Assembly (NCBI GenBank): GCA_021151825.1
Contig: JAGKWQ010000005.1
Coordinates: 310,001 to 374,000 of the forward strand
Reading direction: 5' to 3'
DNA length: 64,000 nucleotides
Origin: Cellvibrionaceae bacterium
Lineage (GTDB): Bacteria; Pseudomonadota; Gammaproteobacteria; Pseudomonadales; Cellvibrionaceae
Shown piece by piece: positions 8,894-17,874 of the stretch; within the stretch, counting starts at the first letter, position 1, and each line of letters starts with the position of its first letter. The notes beneath the pieces are model-generated. The model did no database searches and was not told the DNA's origin. It saw only the letters and a program-made list of their open reading frames with translations. Made by a program: the position numbers and the translations under genes.

Positions 8894-10044
8894 CAGACTA
8901 ATCTTGCATCCTCAAAAAAAGAATGAATGACTTTTATAACGTCATCTTGATACTCCTCTAGCCCGATCCAGAGTGGTAACCGAACCAATTTCTCTGATGC
9001 AGCATCTGTTATTGCTAACGCTTCATTAAACTTACCGAACCGCAACCCGGCAGGTGCACTATGCAGAGGAACATAATGAAAAACACTGGAAATTTTTTTC
9101 TCTTTTAAAAACTCAATGAAACGGGTTCTGGTAGTCAGATCATTTAATAGCAAGTAATACATATGCGCATTGTGTGTAGCATTATCAGGCACAATTGGAC
9201 GGCGAACCAAACCGCGCTGTTCAAGATCTACAAACGCATCATGGTATTTATTCCATATATTGAGGCGCTTTTCAGTGATCTCATCTGCCGCTTCCATTTG
9301 CGCCCACAAGAAGGCTGCTATCAATTCACCAGGCAGGTAACTGGAACCAACATCGCACCAGGTATATTTATCCACCTGTCCGCGAAAAAACTGACTTCTA
9401 TTGGTACCTTTCTCACGAATAATTTCCGCACGTAACGCCAGTGATTCGTCATTTATCAATAACGCGCCACCTTCACCAGAAATAATATTCTTTGTTTCAT
9501 GAAAACTAAGGCAACCAAAATGCCCAATTGACCCCAAGGGTTTGCCGTTATACGTGGACATAATTCCCTGTGCCGCATCTTCTATCACAAACACATTATG
9601 CCGGCGGGCAATATCCATAATGACATCCATTTCACAAGGCACTCCGGCATAGTGAACAGGTACTATCGCTTTGGTTCGCGGAGTAATCGCTTGCTCAATC
9701 AAGGTTTCGTTGATATTCAATGTGTCAGGGCGAATATCAACAAAAACCGGAACACCGCCTCTTAATACAAATGCATTTGCGGTAGATACAAATGTATAGG
9801 ACGGCATAATGATCTCATCGCCAGGTTTAACATCAATTAATAACGCGGCGATTTCCAATGCCGCCGTACAGGAATGCGTTAATAATGCAGTATCAGTACC
9901 AGTGCGATTCTCCAACCATAAATGGCACTTTTTAGTAAACACGCCATCACCAGCAAGATGGCCGTTAGCGTGGGCTTGCGCTATGTACCAAAGCTCACGT
10001 CCGGTCATATAAGGTTTATTAAAAGGTATATTAACTGGCTGCAT
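8893..10044 (-). CDS. wecE: dTDP-4-amino-4,6-dideoxyhexose transaminase (RffA/WecE-like)
   Basis: PLP-dependent sugar aminotransferase, 383 residues, DegT/DnrJ/EryC1 fold. Seen: NIPFNKPYMTG at the N-terminus, THSCTAALEIAALL, the PSYTFVSTANAF motif, FVIEDAAQG with the PLP-binding aspartate, and the Schiff-base lysine in SFHETKNIISGEGGAL. Spacing and wording match WecE/RffA, which converts dTDP-4-keto-6-deoxyglucose to dTDP-4-amino-4,6-dideoxygalactose. The substrate would come from RmlA and RmlB encoded at 18.7-22.1 kb. The ATG at 10044 is preferred; the longer frame adds 37 hydrophobic residues foreign to the family. It overlaps the GtrA-like gene by 14 bases. Whether the product is the galacto or gluco amino-sugar is not decidable here. 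Confidence 0.85.
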   Translation of the reverse strand: MQPVNIPFNKPYMTGRELWYIAQAHANGHLAGDGVFTKKCHLWLENRTGTDTALLTHSCTAALEIAALLIDVKPGDEIIMPSYTFVSTANAFVLRGGVPVFVDIRPDTLNINETLIEQAITPRTKAIVPVHYAGVPCEMDVIMDIARRHNVFVIEDAAQGIMSTYNGKPLGSIGHFGCLSFHETKNIISGEGGALLINDESLALRAEIIREKGTNRSQFFRGQVDKYTWCDVGSSYLPGELIAAFLWAQMEAADEITEKRLNIWNKYHDAFVDLEQRGLVRRPIVPDNATHNAHMYYLLLNDLTTRTRFIEFLKEKKISSVFHYVPLHSAPAGLRFGKFNEALAITDAASEKLVRLPLWIGLEEYQDDVIKVIHSFFEDARLV

Positions 10045-10489
10045 AATTTTTCTCGGCAAAAACCCAATATTTAAAAATAATAAACAAGTAAGCGGCAACG
10101 ATAAATACAGAAACGGCCTGCACCAACGCGTGAGATAACCCCATAAAATCAACAAGCACTAGTAATAGAAAAAAATTAATGCCGTATCCACCCAGATGGG
10201 AAATTAAATAACGGGCAATAGCATGTTTAAAGTTTTCGGTATGAAAAAATGTTAGTTTCCTGTGACCATAAAAACCAATACCCAAACCAATGACATATAC
10301 CACTGACATCGACGTTTTTGGCTCAGTGCCCCAAAAAACCAATAGTAAATAGAATGCATAGAGCGCAGCATTAATTCCAAGCCCCACCAAACCATATCGC
10401 ACTAATTGGCGAAAACCTTTGCTTGATAAAATTCCGTACAGGTGTTGAAAAATACTTTTCTCTGATGTCGGTTCCTGAACACTTTTCAT
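10031..10489 (-). CDS. GtrA-family membrane protein (putative lipid-linked sugar flippase)
   Basis: 152 residues with four hydrophobic segments and the GtrA-family layout (RQLVRYGLVGLGINAALYAF near the start, FIIFKYWVFAEK at the end). GtrA proteins are thought to flip undecaprenyl-phosphate-linked sugars across the inner membrane. The ATG overlaps the stop of the acetyltransferase gene as ATGA, so it is translationally coupled; the longer frame upstream lies entirely inside that gene. Its presence beside a GtrB-like transferase and a large membrane protein reproduces the three-part Gtr arrangement known from O-antigen glucosylation. Confidence 0.82.
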   Translation of the reverse strand: MKSVQEPTSEKSIFQHLYGILSSKGFRQLVRYGLVGLGINAALYAFYLLLVFWGTEPKTSMSVVYVIGLGIGFYGHRKLTFFHTENFKHAIARYLISHLGGYGINFFLLLVLVDFMGLSHALVQAVSVFIVAAYLFIIFKYWVFAEKNYAAS

Positions 10490-11070
10490 TCCCGATGATG
10501 TCCTTGTAAATATTCCTGTTCTAACAAGAGCATATCTTTCTTTCGGGATTTGAGTTTTTTTGCTGGAACACCGAAATAGACTGACCATGGCTCTGTAGAT
10601 TTGGTAACCATACTCATAGCACCGACAGATGTTCCCTCTTCAACAGTGACACCGGGCAACACAACCGAACACGTACCCACAATCACATGGCGTTTCAGAG
10701 TCACCGGTGCTCGCAGAATCTTTTTAAATTTTTCCGGTATTGTTGGATTTGTTAATGTTTTGCCCGAGTAATCATCCGATTGGCTAAACACATGGCAACC
10801 GTAAGCTAAACCGCTGAAATCCTCCAGGGTAACCCCTAATTCACCGCCGGCGACATTGCAAAAAACAGCAATATGTACATTCCTTCCAATTGACACTTTA
10901 CCCGAGACAACACAGAAGTCATCGATACGCGAGTAGTCGCCAATTTCTATTAATTCAGGATTATAGATAGCGGCCTTGTCACTGATTTTTACGTCCAGCC
11001 CTAACGATTTGAAACCCATTTCCTTTAGCGATTGTTCACTCAAAAATGCCATCAATTCCTCCCGGATCAT
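10486..11070 (-). CDS. Left-handed beta-helix sugar acetyltransferase (FdtC/WbbJ-like)
   Basis: 194-residue hexapeptide-repeat acyltransferase. Repeats with the [LIV]-G-x4 rhythm run through the middle and C-terminal half (ISDKAAIYNPELIEIGDY, VTLKRHVIVGTCSVVLPGVTV, EGTSVGAMSMV). The segment YGCHVFSQSDDYSGKTLTNP is characteristic of O-antigen acetyltransferases found next to dTDP-sugar aminotransferases. It would N-acetylate (or otherwise acylate) the amino-sugar made by the WecE-like enzyme. It sits between the GtrB-like and GtrA-like genes, 16 bases after the former and overlapping the latter. An O-acetyltransferase role is the alternative. Confidence 0.8.
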   Translation of the reverse strand: MIREELMAFLSEQSLKEMGFKSLGLDVKISDKAAIYNPELIEIGDYSRIDDFCVVSGKVSIGRNVHIAVFCNVAGGELGVTLEDFSGLAYGCHVFSQSDDYSGKTLTNPTIPEKFKKILRAPVTLKRHVIVGTCSVVLPGVTVEEGTSVGAMSMVTKSTEPWSVYFGVPAKKLKSRKKDMLLLEQEYLQGHHRE

Positions 11071-11086
11071 TTTTAAATAAATTTAT

Positions 11087-12046
11087 TTATCTATTTAAAA
11101 ATGTTGATTTACCAACAATGTACAGAGGCCGTTTTTTTGTTTCGTCGAAAGTCTTTCCGATATAAATACCGAGAATCCCCAAGATAGCGATTATTATTCC
11201 GCCGATAAAATATAAAGAAACAATCAAACTGCTCCAGCCCATAATTGCTGAACCATAAAAGAATGCTCTTGCTAATATATAAGTGCCGTAGATAAACGAT
11301 ATAGTCGCCATCATAAAACCAAAACGGACAGCAAGTCTCAACGGCTTATCGGAGTGGGCAATGATTGTATCGGTGGCCAAGCGCCACAGTTTGGAAAATG
11401 TATAAGTTGATTTTCCTTCATAGCGCTCAGCATGCTCAACCTCAATACTGGCTGTTGGAAAGCCCATCCATTGAACCAAACCACCTAAAAATCTCAAGCG
11501 CTCGCGCATCATCCGAAAATTCTCTACAACCTTGCGCGACATGATACGGAAATTACCAACTTCACCGTCATATTGAATATCAGCAAGATAACTAAACACT
11601 TTGTAATAACACCATGATGTGAAGCGTTTAATCAGCTTGTCTTTTCTTTGTCCACGGCGCGCCAGGACAACGTCATAACCTTGAAGCGCTTTTTCATGAA
11701 GCCGAGGGATTTCTTCTGGCTGATCCTGTAAATCACAATCCATGATGACAACCCATTCACCTCTGCAATGATCAAGACCTGCAGTAATGCCATAGTGCTG
11801 GCCGAAATTACGGCTGAATTGCATTCCGCGAACTCGGGGGTCAGCATGTGCAAGCCGCTCAATAACTCCCCAGGAATTGTCACCACCGCAATCTTCGATC
11901 AGAATAATTTCAAATTCAGTTGATATAACTTCAAGTGAATTTTTAAGTCTTTCATACAACTCATCCAAACACCCTTCTGCCTTATAGACTGGGACTACAA
12001 CAGAAATGTAAGGTGAAGATTCGTTTTTATCATCGACTGCTAGCAT
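11087..12046 (-). CDS. GtrB/DPM1-like polyprenyl-phosphate glycosyltransferase
   Basis: Family 2 glycosyltransferase of 319 residues with two C-terminal membrane segments. Seen: SVVVPVYKAEGCLDELY, LIEDCGGDNSW, VVIMDCDLQDQPEEIP holding the DxD-type metal site, and FRIMSRKV, then two hydrophobic helices after about residue 230. This architecture is that of GtrB, ArnC and DPM1-like enzymes, which load a sugar onto undecaprenyl phosphate at the cytoplasmic face. With the GtrA-like, aminotransferase and acetyltransferase genes directly downstream, the likely donor is a dTDP-linked acylated amino-sugar. It starts the lower gene block after a gap of about 100 bases from the large three-domain protein. 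Confidence 0.83.
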   Translation of the reverse strand: MLAVDDKNESSPYISVVVPVYKAEGCLDELYERLKNSLEVISTEFEIILIEDCGGDNSWGVIERLAHADPRVRGMQFSRNFGQHYGITAGLDHCRGEWVVIMDCDLQDQPEEIPRLHEKALQGYDVVLARRGQRKDKLIKRFTSWCYYKVFSYLADIQYDGEVGNFRIMSRKVVENFRMMRERLRFLGGLVQWMGFPTASIEVEHAERYEGKSTYTFSKLWRLATDTIIAHSDKPLRLAVRFGFMMATISFIYGTYILARAFFYGSAIMGWSSLIVSLYFIGGIIIAILGILGIYIGKTFDETKKRPLYIVGKSTFLNR

Positions 12047-12144
12047 TACTAAAACACCGTATTTGTATACAAAAAGACATTAAGCATTAACGGTTATCAC
12101 CAAAAAATATGCTTTTCATATTGATTGAGTAACACATCAATTCC

Positions 12145-15100
12145 TTATCCATAAAACGCATGCTGCAATGTTGATTTCATTGTATCCAATGAATAATGTT
12201 GGGCAACAAAGCGATTGCCTGCGGAAGAATATTGCACCCAGAGATCATCATTATTTAGCACTGCAATTACATGATCGGCAAAAGAACTCGCTTCGGATGT
12301 CACTGGAATAATTTGACTCAACCCAACCAAACCTTGTGCACCAACAGGCGTTGTTACCAAGGGCACACCATACGCCATCGCCTCCACTACTTTATTTTTC
12401 ACGCCGGCACCAAAACGCAGTGGCACTACCGCTACACGAGCCGATGCATAATGAGCAGCAAGCTCTTCATCCGTCACATAACCGGTCACATGTACCGAGG
12501 ACGACTGTAGTTTTAATACTTGCTCAGTAGGACGAGAACCAATTAAATAAAGAACCACATCAGGTTGCTGTTGTTTAATTTGTGGAAAAATTTCGTTCAC
12601 GAACCACACTGCAGCATCGGTATTGGGTGGATGACCAAAGCCAGCCACAAAAATAATTTTATTCCCATGGATTATTTGTCGCTGCGCATATTGATCAAGG
12701 TCTTCATAAACATAAGGGCATACAGCGGCAGCATTTACCGTTGGTGCAATTCTTTTTACGGTCTCAGCTTCTTCTTGTGATGGATAAAGCACCACATCCA
12801 TTTTTTGCCACACGGATGTTTCCAGTGCATAAAAATGATCGATTTCTTTTTTCAATGCAGCGCCGGGATTAAGTTCGTGCTCGCGCTGTAATCGCTCAAA
12901 ATGCAAATCGTGCCCATAGAAGATACAACGAACATTTGCAAATGATTGCAAATCATCGATGTAATTTACTGCAACATGCGGGCGGTTGATAAACACATGG
13001 GTTACCGCATTTTCTGTAGCCGTTAGCCATTGCTTAAAGCGCCCACTGTATTCAGCACCGTAAATTACTTCTACTCCTAGCCGCTGCAATCGCGGAGTAT
13101 ATTCCGGGTCATACCATAAATTATCGGGCCAAAACTTTACATTGACCCCCATTTTTTGCAGGCTAGTGATAATCGCCAGAGTTGAGCGCGAACCGGCATC
13201 GCGATCAGGCTGAAGAACATAGTGATCAATCACCACAACACACGGTTGGTGCCAGGTACGATCTTTTGCAGTAAATACCGACTCGGCATTATTAAAATGA
13301 TTCGCTAACTCTGCTTTCCATTTCTCGAAAAATTTTTTCTGATTAGCAACCTGGTAAGCCTTGATACCCGATCCCGTATCGGTACCATTGGAAACACCTT
13401 CGTAATGTACAATCACCGATGCTGGCTGGTAATACACTTTTTTTCCGGCTGCCCGGACTTTAAAAGCCAAATCAGTATCTTCGTAATAAGCGGGCACATA
13501 GAGTTCGTCAAATAAACCCAACTCAATAAAAAAATCTTTTTCAATTAATAGCGACGCACCAGAACAATAATCAGCTTCTTTCAAATAATTGAATTCCGGC
13601 AGCTGCGGATTTTGCAAACGCCCGAAATTCCACGCCGATCCATCCTTCCACAAAATACCCCCCGCTTCCTGCAAGCGCCCGTCGGGATATACCAGCTTTG
13701 AACCAACCATGCCGCAATCCGCGCGCATAGCAAATACATCTAACAATGAATCCAGCCAATACTCTGTTACTTCGGTATCGTTATTGAGCAAATAAATATA
13801 TTTGCCTTTCGCAAAAGAAACGGCGCGATTACAAGAGCGCAAGAAACCTAAATTGTGCGGATGCACTTCATAACGCAATCCTTGTACTTGCTGCAGGCAA
13901 TGAATTTCATGATCCGGTGAATGGTCTTCTACAACGATAACTTCTATCGGTACCTTTGGGGCATGACGAGCAATCGACATTAAACACGTTAATGTCACCG
14001 GCAAATTTCCATAGCTCGGAACAATTACTGATACTAGTGGCGAATCAGAATGTGGCACAACCAACGTTTTTAATGCTTCTTGAATTTCTTCGCGCGCGAC
14101 AACACCTTGAATAGCTAATGCAGGTGCGTCAGGCCGCCCACTGCGTCGCCACATTTCATAATGAACCACACCTTCAAACATGGGGCCCGCAAGACGATAA
14201 ACCACACCCGCCAACATGTTTTTAATTCGAGGGCTTAGTGGTAGCTTTTTATGAGCAGTGCGCGCAAAACGTTGCAACCGAGGCTTTAATGAGGCCGCAA
14301 GAACGTTGGTTTCCCCGCGCAAGATTCGCCCCAGCACACGCATCGGCAGGGTAATTTTCCAGGAGCGCGAATTGATAATATGTTGATATTGTTGATTAGC
14401 ATCAGCGAGCTGCTGCTCCAGTCGACGATTTGAATCGCGCTCAATATCGTATTCACGATTGCGCATAGCCAATTGGCTGTTTACATCACTCAGATCTCTC
14501 TGAAGAAGATTCAAGTGATTATCTAACTGAATAGTTTTGTCATACAGTTGCGAATTTTTATCTTGTAGTTGCATACTCTTATCATGCAGCAATACCATTT
14601 CCGCCATGGCAGAACCTAACTTCGTTTGCGCTTCATCATAGGCTTCACGCAATTGCACTTCCTGTTGTTGCATTTCAACAAGTGAATGCTCAAGCTGTTT
14701 TGCCCAATAAGTGCGATCCTCAACATCCTTTTCCAAGGATTTCGCCCAGCGGGTACGCTCTTCTACCAGCTGCTTCAAACCTGCAATATTTTCGCTAGTA
14801 TAGACATAATCAATCGCGGCATTTTCTATGTCGTCCAGCAGCGAAAACTCTGCGTCCAATTGTTGCTGATTGGATTTATATAAATCATTTAATTGGGCAA
14901 TAGCCGATTTATTATTGGCCACCAACAAATTCGACACAATGGCGTAAGCAGCAATTACTTCTTCAGGGCATTGCCAATCTTTTTTCAAGTCGATTGCGGA
15001 AAATTTAGTATGCCGCAAACTGCCATCCAGAAATTCATTGGCAAATTTCTCAGCCAGTTCTTGCTGGATAGTTAATTCCAGTTGTTGCGCAAGAAATTCC

Positions 15101-15678
15101 AGTTTCGCTAATGGCGACTCCATTAGTTGATCGTAATCCAGTGCGATTAACGGTGTATCCAATGCTTCGGTAACAATCGATAAGTTATAACTCAACCACA
15201 ACAGGTAGCCTTTGTGAATTGGAGTTTTATTACGTTTTAATACTGAGTTGGCAACACTTAATGGATGGCGCAAACAAAGCACGTAACTCACTTCATAATC
15301 GAGTTGCGCGAATACTTTTTTCCAAAACTTTAACAGCTTCGAAACACGCGGATCCTTAAAACCAAAATATTGATGATCCGCCATTTTCTGCCGCAATAAT
15401 TCTGTGGCCTTCTCAAGATAACCCAGCGCGAGCAGATGCTCTACCTGTGCAGTTGTGACTAACGACAGACTAAACCAATCCTGCCCGATGGCATCGAGCA
15501 TTTCGATATTCAAATCATTGATTGCCTTGTCTTCAAAAAAACCTTTGGGATTATCTTTTCCTGGAGGCAACAAATCATCGCCCAGATTAACACCCATACA
15601 GGCCAAAGCATTCATAACCGTACTGGTACCACTTCGATGCATACCCAATACGACAATTAATTTTCTGGTGTTCGCCAC
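12145..15678 (-). CDS. Three-domain sulfotransferase - GT2 - GT1 glycan assembly protein
   Basis: 1177-residue multidomain protein. Residues 1-230: sulfotransferase with the PAPS phosphosulfate loop (LGMHRSGTSTVMNAL) and the 3'-phosphate region (CLRHPLSVANSVLKRN). About 290-440: charged coiled-coil linker. About 545-780: GT2 domain (VSVIVPSYGNLPVTL, LNNDTEVTEYWL, YYEDTDLAFKVRAAG). About 810-1177: GT1/GT4 domain (VFVAGFGHPPNTDAAVWF, VPLRFGAGVKNKVVEAMAYG). It could both elongate and sulfate a polymer in the cytoplasm before ABC export. The GTG start at 15678 is preferred since AGAGA stands at ribosome-binding distance and the P-loop motif then sits near the N-terminus; a TTG at 15705 has no such signal. 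Last gene of the export/rhamnose operon. Confidence 0.82.
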   Translation of the reverse strand: MANTRKLIVVLGMHRSGTSTVMNALACMGVNLGDDLLPPGKDNPKGFFEDKAINDLNIEMLDAIGQDWFSLSLVTTAQVEHLLALGYLEKATELLRQKMADHQYFGFKDPRVSKLLKFWKKVFAQLDYEVSYVLCLRHPLSVANSVLKRNKTPIHKGYLLWLSYNLSIVTEALDTPLIALDYDQLMESPLAKLEFLAQQLELTIQQELAEKFANEFLDGSLRHTKFSAIDLKKDWQCPEEVIAAYAIVSNLLVANNKSAIAQLNDLYKSNQQQLDAEFSLLDDIENAAIDYVYTSENIAGLKQLVEERTRWAKSLEKDVEDRTYWAKQLEHSLVEMQQQEVQLREAYDEAQTKLGSAMAEMVLLHDKSMQLQDKNSQLYDKTIQLDNHLNLLQRDLSDVNSQLAMRNREYDIERDSNRRLEQQLADANQQYQHIINSRSWKITLPMRVLGRILRGETNVLAASLKPRLQRFARTAHKKLPLSPRIKNMLAGVVYRLAGPMFEGVVHYEMWRRSGRPDAPALAIQGVVAREEIQEALKTLVVPHSDSPLVSVIVPSYGNLPVTLTCLMSIARHAPKVPIEVIVVEDHSPDHEIHCLQQVQGLRYEVHPHNLGFLRSCNRAVSFAKGKYIYLLNNDTEVTEYWLDSLLDVFAMRADCGMVGSKLVYPDGRLQEAGGILWKDGSAWNFGRLQNPQLPEFNYLKEADYCSGASLLIEKDFFIELGLFDELYVPAYYEDTDLAFKVRAAGKKVYYQPASVIVHYEGVSNGTDTGSGIKAYQVANQKKFFEKWKAELANHFNNAESVFTAKDRTWHQPCVVVIDHYVLQPDRDAGSRSTLAIITSLQKMGVNVKFWPDNLWYDPEYTPRLQRLGVEVIYGAEYSGRFKQWLTATENAVTHVFINRPHVAVNYIDDLQSFANVRCIFYGHDLHFERLQREHELNPGAALKKEIDHFYALETSVWQKMDVVLYPSQEEAETVKRIAPTVNAAAVCPYVYEDLDQYAQRQIIHGNKIIFVAGFGHPPNTDAAVWFVNEIFPQIKQQQPDVVLYLIGSRPTEQVLKLQSSSVHVTGYVTDEELAAHYASARVAVVPLRFGAGVKNKVVEAMAYGVPLVTTPVGAQGLVGLSQIIPVTSEASSFADHVIAVLNNDDLWVQYSSAGNRFVAQHYSLDTMKSTLQHAFYG

Positions 15679-15705
15679 AACTATTCTCTTTAAAAACGAT
15701 TGCAA

Positions 15706-16614
15706 TTAAGTTGCTGACCGCAAGGCCAACACATATTGAATGATTTGCTCGACGCAGGCTTCCGCAGAAAAATTACAGGTATCTACAATTAATTCCGGAT
15801 GCTCAGGTCGCTCATAAGCGCTATCGATACCAGTAAAGTTTTTTAGCTCACCGCGCCGCGCCTTGGCATACAGACCTTTTACATCGCGCTTTTCACATTC
15901 AGCGAGTGGTGTATCAACAAAAATTTCAACAAAATCACCTGCAGAAAACAATTGCCGGGCCATTTGACGCTCAGCTTGAAACGGAGAAATAAAGGAGGCA
16001 ATTACAATCAGGCCCGCATCTACCATAAGTTTGGCAACTTCGGCAACGCGGCGAATATTTTCAACACGATCCGCTTCAGTAAAACCCAAATCGCGATTCA
16101 ATCCATGGCGGACATTATCGCCATCCAACAAATAGGTATGCTTACCTGTATCGTATAAACGCTTTTCCAATAAATTGGCAATAGTAGATTTTCCTGAACC
16201 GGAAAGCCCCGTAAACCATAAACAAATAGGTTGTTGTTGCTTTTGTTGTGCACGCGCCGCTTTATCAATACTGAGTTGTTGCCAGCGAATATTCGTAGCG
16301 CGCCTAAGCGCAAATTCGATTACGGCTGTTGCGACTACAGCGTCGGTATCTATATCATAAATTTCCAGTGGTGTAGCAAAATCAATATCCAATGCTTGTG
16401 CGGTGCTAATATTGACTACACCAGCTTCACCCGTGCGTAAATTTTTCGCCGAAAGGTGTTCACCTGTTTCAGGATGTAGACGGTGTTTTATTGCCGTAAT
16501 AGTTACCGGAATGTTTTGTTCCCGATAATGCAATACATAACTGCGCCCCGCTACTAGCCCGCGCGCTGCATGCCATTGGATTTTAACTTGATATTGATCT
16601 GCACCGGGGGACAT
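15706..16614 (-). CDS. cysC: APS kinase with residual CysN C-terminal domain
   Basis: 302 residues. Residues about 105-300 are a full APS kinase: P-loop GLSGSGKST, LLDGDNVRHGLNRDLGF, FISPFQAERQMAR, GLYAKARRGELKNFTG. It makes the sulfate donor PAPS. The first ~105 residues are not linker but match the last domain of CysN (EF-Tu domain III-like), reading into the kinase just as in bifunctional CysNC (ALRRATNIRWQQLSID). The GTPase and domain II of CysN are absent, so this looks like a CysNC that lost its sulfate-adenylylation half. The ATG at 16614 starts two bases before the wzt stop codon is complete upstream. Surrounded by sulfotransferases, it likely feeds glycan sulfation. Confidence 0.87.
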   Translation of the reverse strand: MSPGADQYQVKIQWHAARGLVAGRSYVLHYREQNIPVTITAIKHRLHPETGEHLSAKNLRTGEAGVVNISTAQALDIDFATPLEIYDIDTDAVVATAVIEFALRRATNIRWQQLSIDKAARAQQKQQQPICLWFTGLSGSGKSTIANLLEKRLYDTGKHTYLLDGDNVRHGLNRDLGFTEADRVENIRRVAEVAKLMVDAGLIVIASFISPFQAERQMARQLFSAGDFVEIFVDTPLAECEKRDVKGLYAKARRGELKNFTGIDSAYERPEHPELIVDTCNFSAEACVEQIIQYVLALRSAT

Positions 16615-16618
16615 AAAA

Positions 16619-17866
16619 TTATTCCTTAACAAATTCTTCGTTAGCAGACCAATGAACACTCATCGCCACCGGAAACAAACCGGTAAATTGATCGCGCACA
16701 TCATCAATTTGTTCAATAGAGAGCAAGTCGTCGTAGCGGCTTAAAAGCAACGTCTGTTCTAATGAAGGAGCGCTCACCAAGCGTAAACGCACACGGTAAA
16801 TGCCTTTTTGAAAACAGCAGGCAAAGTTAATAGATACGCGTTGTTCACCATGAAAATCCGGAATAGGAATTCGCTTTCCGGTTAGCTGCATGCCGCGATT
16901 ATCAATTACATCCAAAATTAATACCGGTGCGGCGACATTAGTGGTCATCACGACATCAACATCCAAATTAGCTGTCGCACCATATGCAAGAGTTAGATGT
17001 TGTACATTTCCCTGAAAATTTGCATCGATAACATCAAAACCATGAACAGCAAAACCGCGTTCGTGGCGCTTGACTGCAAGATGCCCCGCCGATTCGGCAA
17101 TACGATCTTTTTGCACCAGAAATAAATAATCCGCGATCACATCATCAGGAATTCCCGCTTTAATGATTTTACCTTTATCCATCAACATGGCCTGATTGCA
17201 AAATGCACGCACCGCGCTTAAATCATGCCCAACGAATAACAGCGTTGTACCACGTTTTAGAATTTCTTCGATTTTGTTCAACGCTTTTGCCTGGAAACGC
17301 GCATCACCTACTGACAAGGCTTCATCCACAATTAGCACATCCGGATCCACATGCACCTGCACAGCAAATGCCAGACGTACCATCATGCCCGAACTATACG
17401 TTTTTACCGGGCGTTCAATAAAATCACCGATATCGGCAAAGGCCACAATTGCATCATAGCGCGCATCAATTTCAGCGCGCGTTAATCCTAAAATTGATGC
17501 ATTGATATAAATATTTTCCCTGCCGGTAAATTCCGGGTCAAATCCACTTCCCAACTCCAGTAACGCGGCAATTCGCCCTTTTACCTCTACTGAACCGCTG
17601 GTTGGTTGCAGGGTGCCGGCGATTATTTGCAACAGCGTGCTTTTACCACTGCCATTCAAACCAATAATGCCAAGGCTATCGCCCTCCTTTACCTGAAAGT
17701 CGATATTTTGTAATGCAGGAACCTGCTGGCAGGCATTTGCAAATAATTGTGCACAATAACGAGGGAAAAGTTTCCCCATTACACGCAATAACACAGGCAC
17801 CAGCAAACGACTGAATGGGGTTTTCCATATAAGGTAGTTTTTAGATACCTGATTAACACGAATCAT
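16619..17866 (-). CDS. wzt: ABC-type polysaccharide export ATPase Wzt with carbohydrate-binding C-terminus
   Basis: 415-residue ATPase of an ABC-2 O-antigen/capsule exporter. Seen: Walker A (GLNGSGKSTLLQ), LELGSGFDPEFTGRENIY typical of Wzt/TagH proteins, signature YSSGMMVRLAFAV, Walker B (VLIVDEALSVGD) and the H-loop (FVGHDLSAV). After residue about 260 a beta-rich domain of about 150 residues follows, as in Wzt proteins that recognise the modified chain end before export. The ATG at 17866 is preferred over a frame extension that overlaps wzm. Eight bases separate it from wzm. Confidence 0.92.
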   Translation of the reverse strand: MIRVNQVSKNYLIWKTPFSRLLVPVLLRVMGKLFPRYCAQLFANACQQVPALQNIDFQVKEGDSLGIIGLNGSGKSTLLQIIAGTLQPTSGSVEVKGRIAALLELGSGFDPEFTGRENIYINASILGLTRAEIDARYDAIVAFADIGDFIERPVKTYSSGMMVRLAFAVQVHVDPDVLIVDEALSVGDARFQAKALNKIEEILKRGTTLLFVGHDLSAVRAFCNQAMLMDKGKIIKAGIPDDVIADYLFLVQKDRIAESAGHLAVKRHERGFAVHGFDVIDANFQGNVQHLTLAYGATANLDVDVVMTTNVAAPVLILDVIDNRGMQLTGKRIPIPDFHGEQRVSINFACCFQKGIYRVRLRLVSAPSLEQTLLLSRYDDLLSIEQIDDVRDQFTGLFPVAMSVHWSANEEFVKE

Positions 17867-17874
17867 AATGGTAC

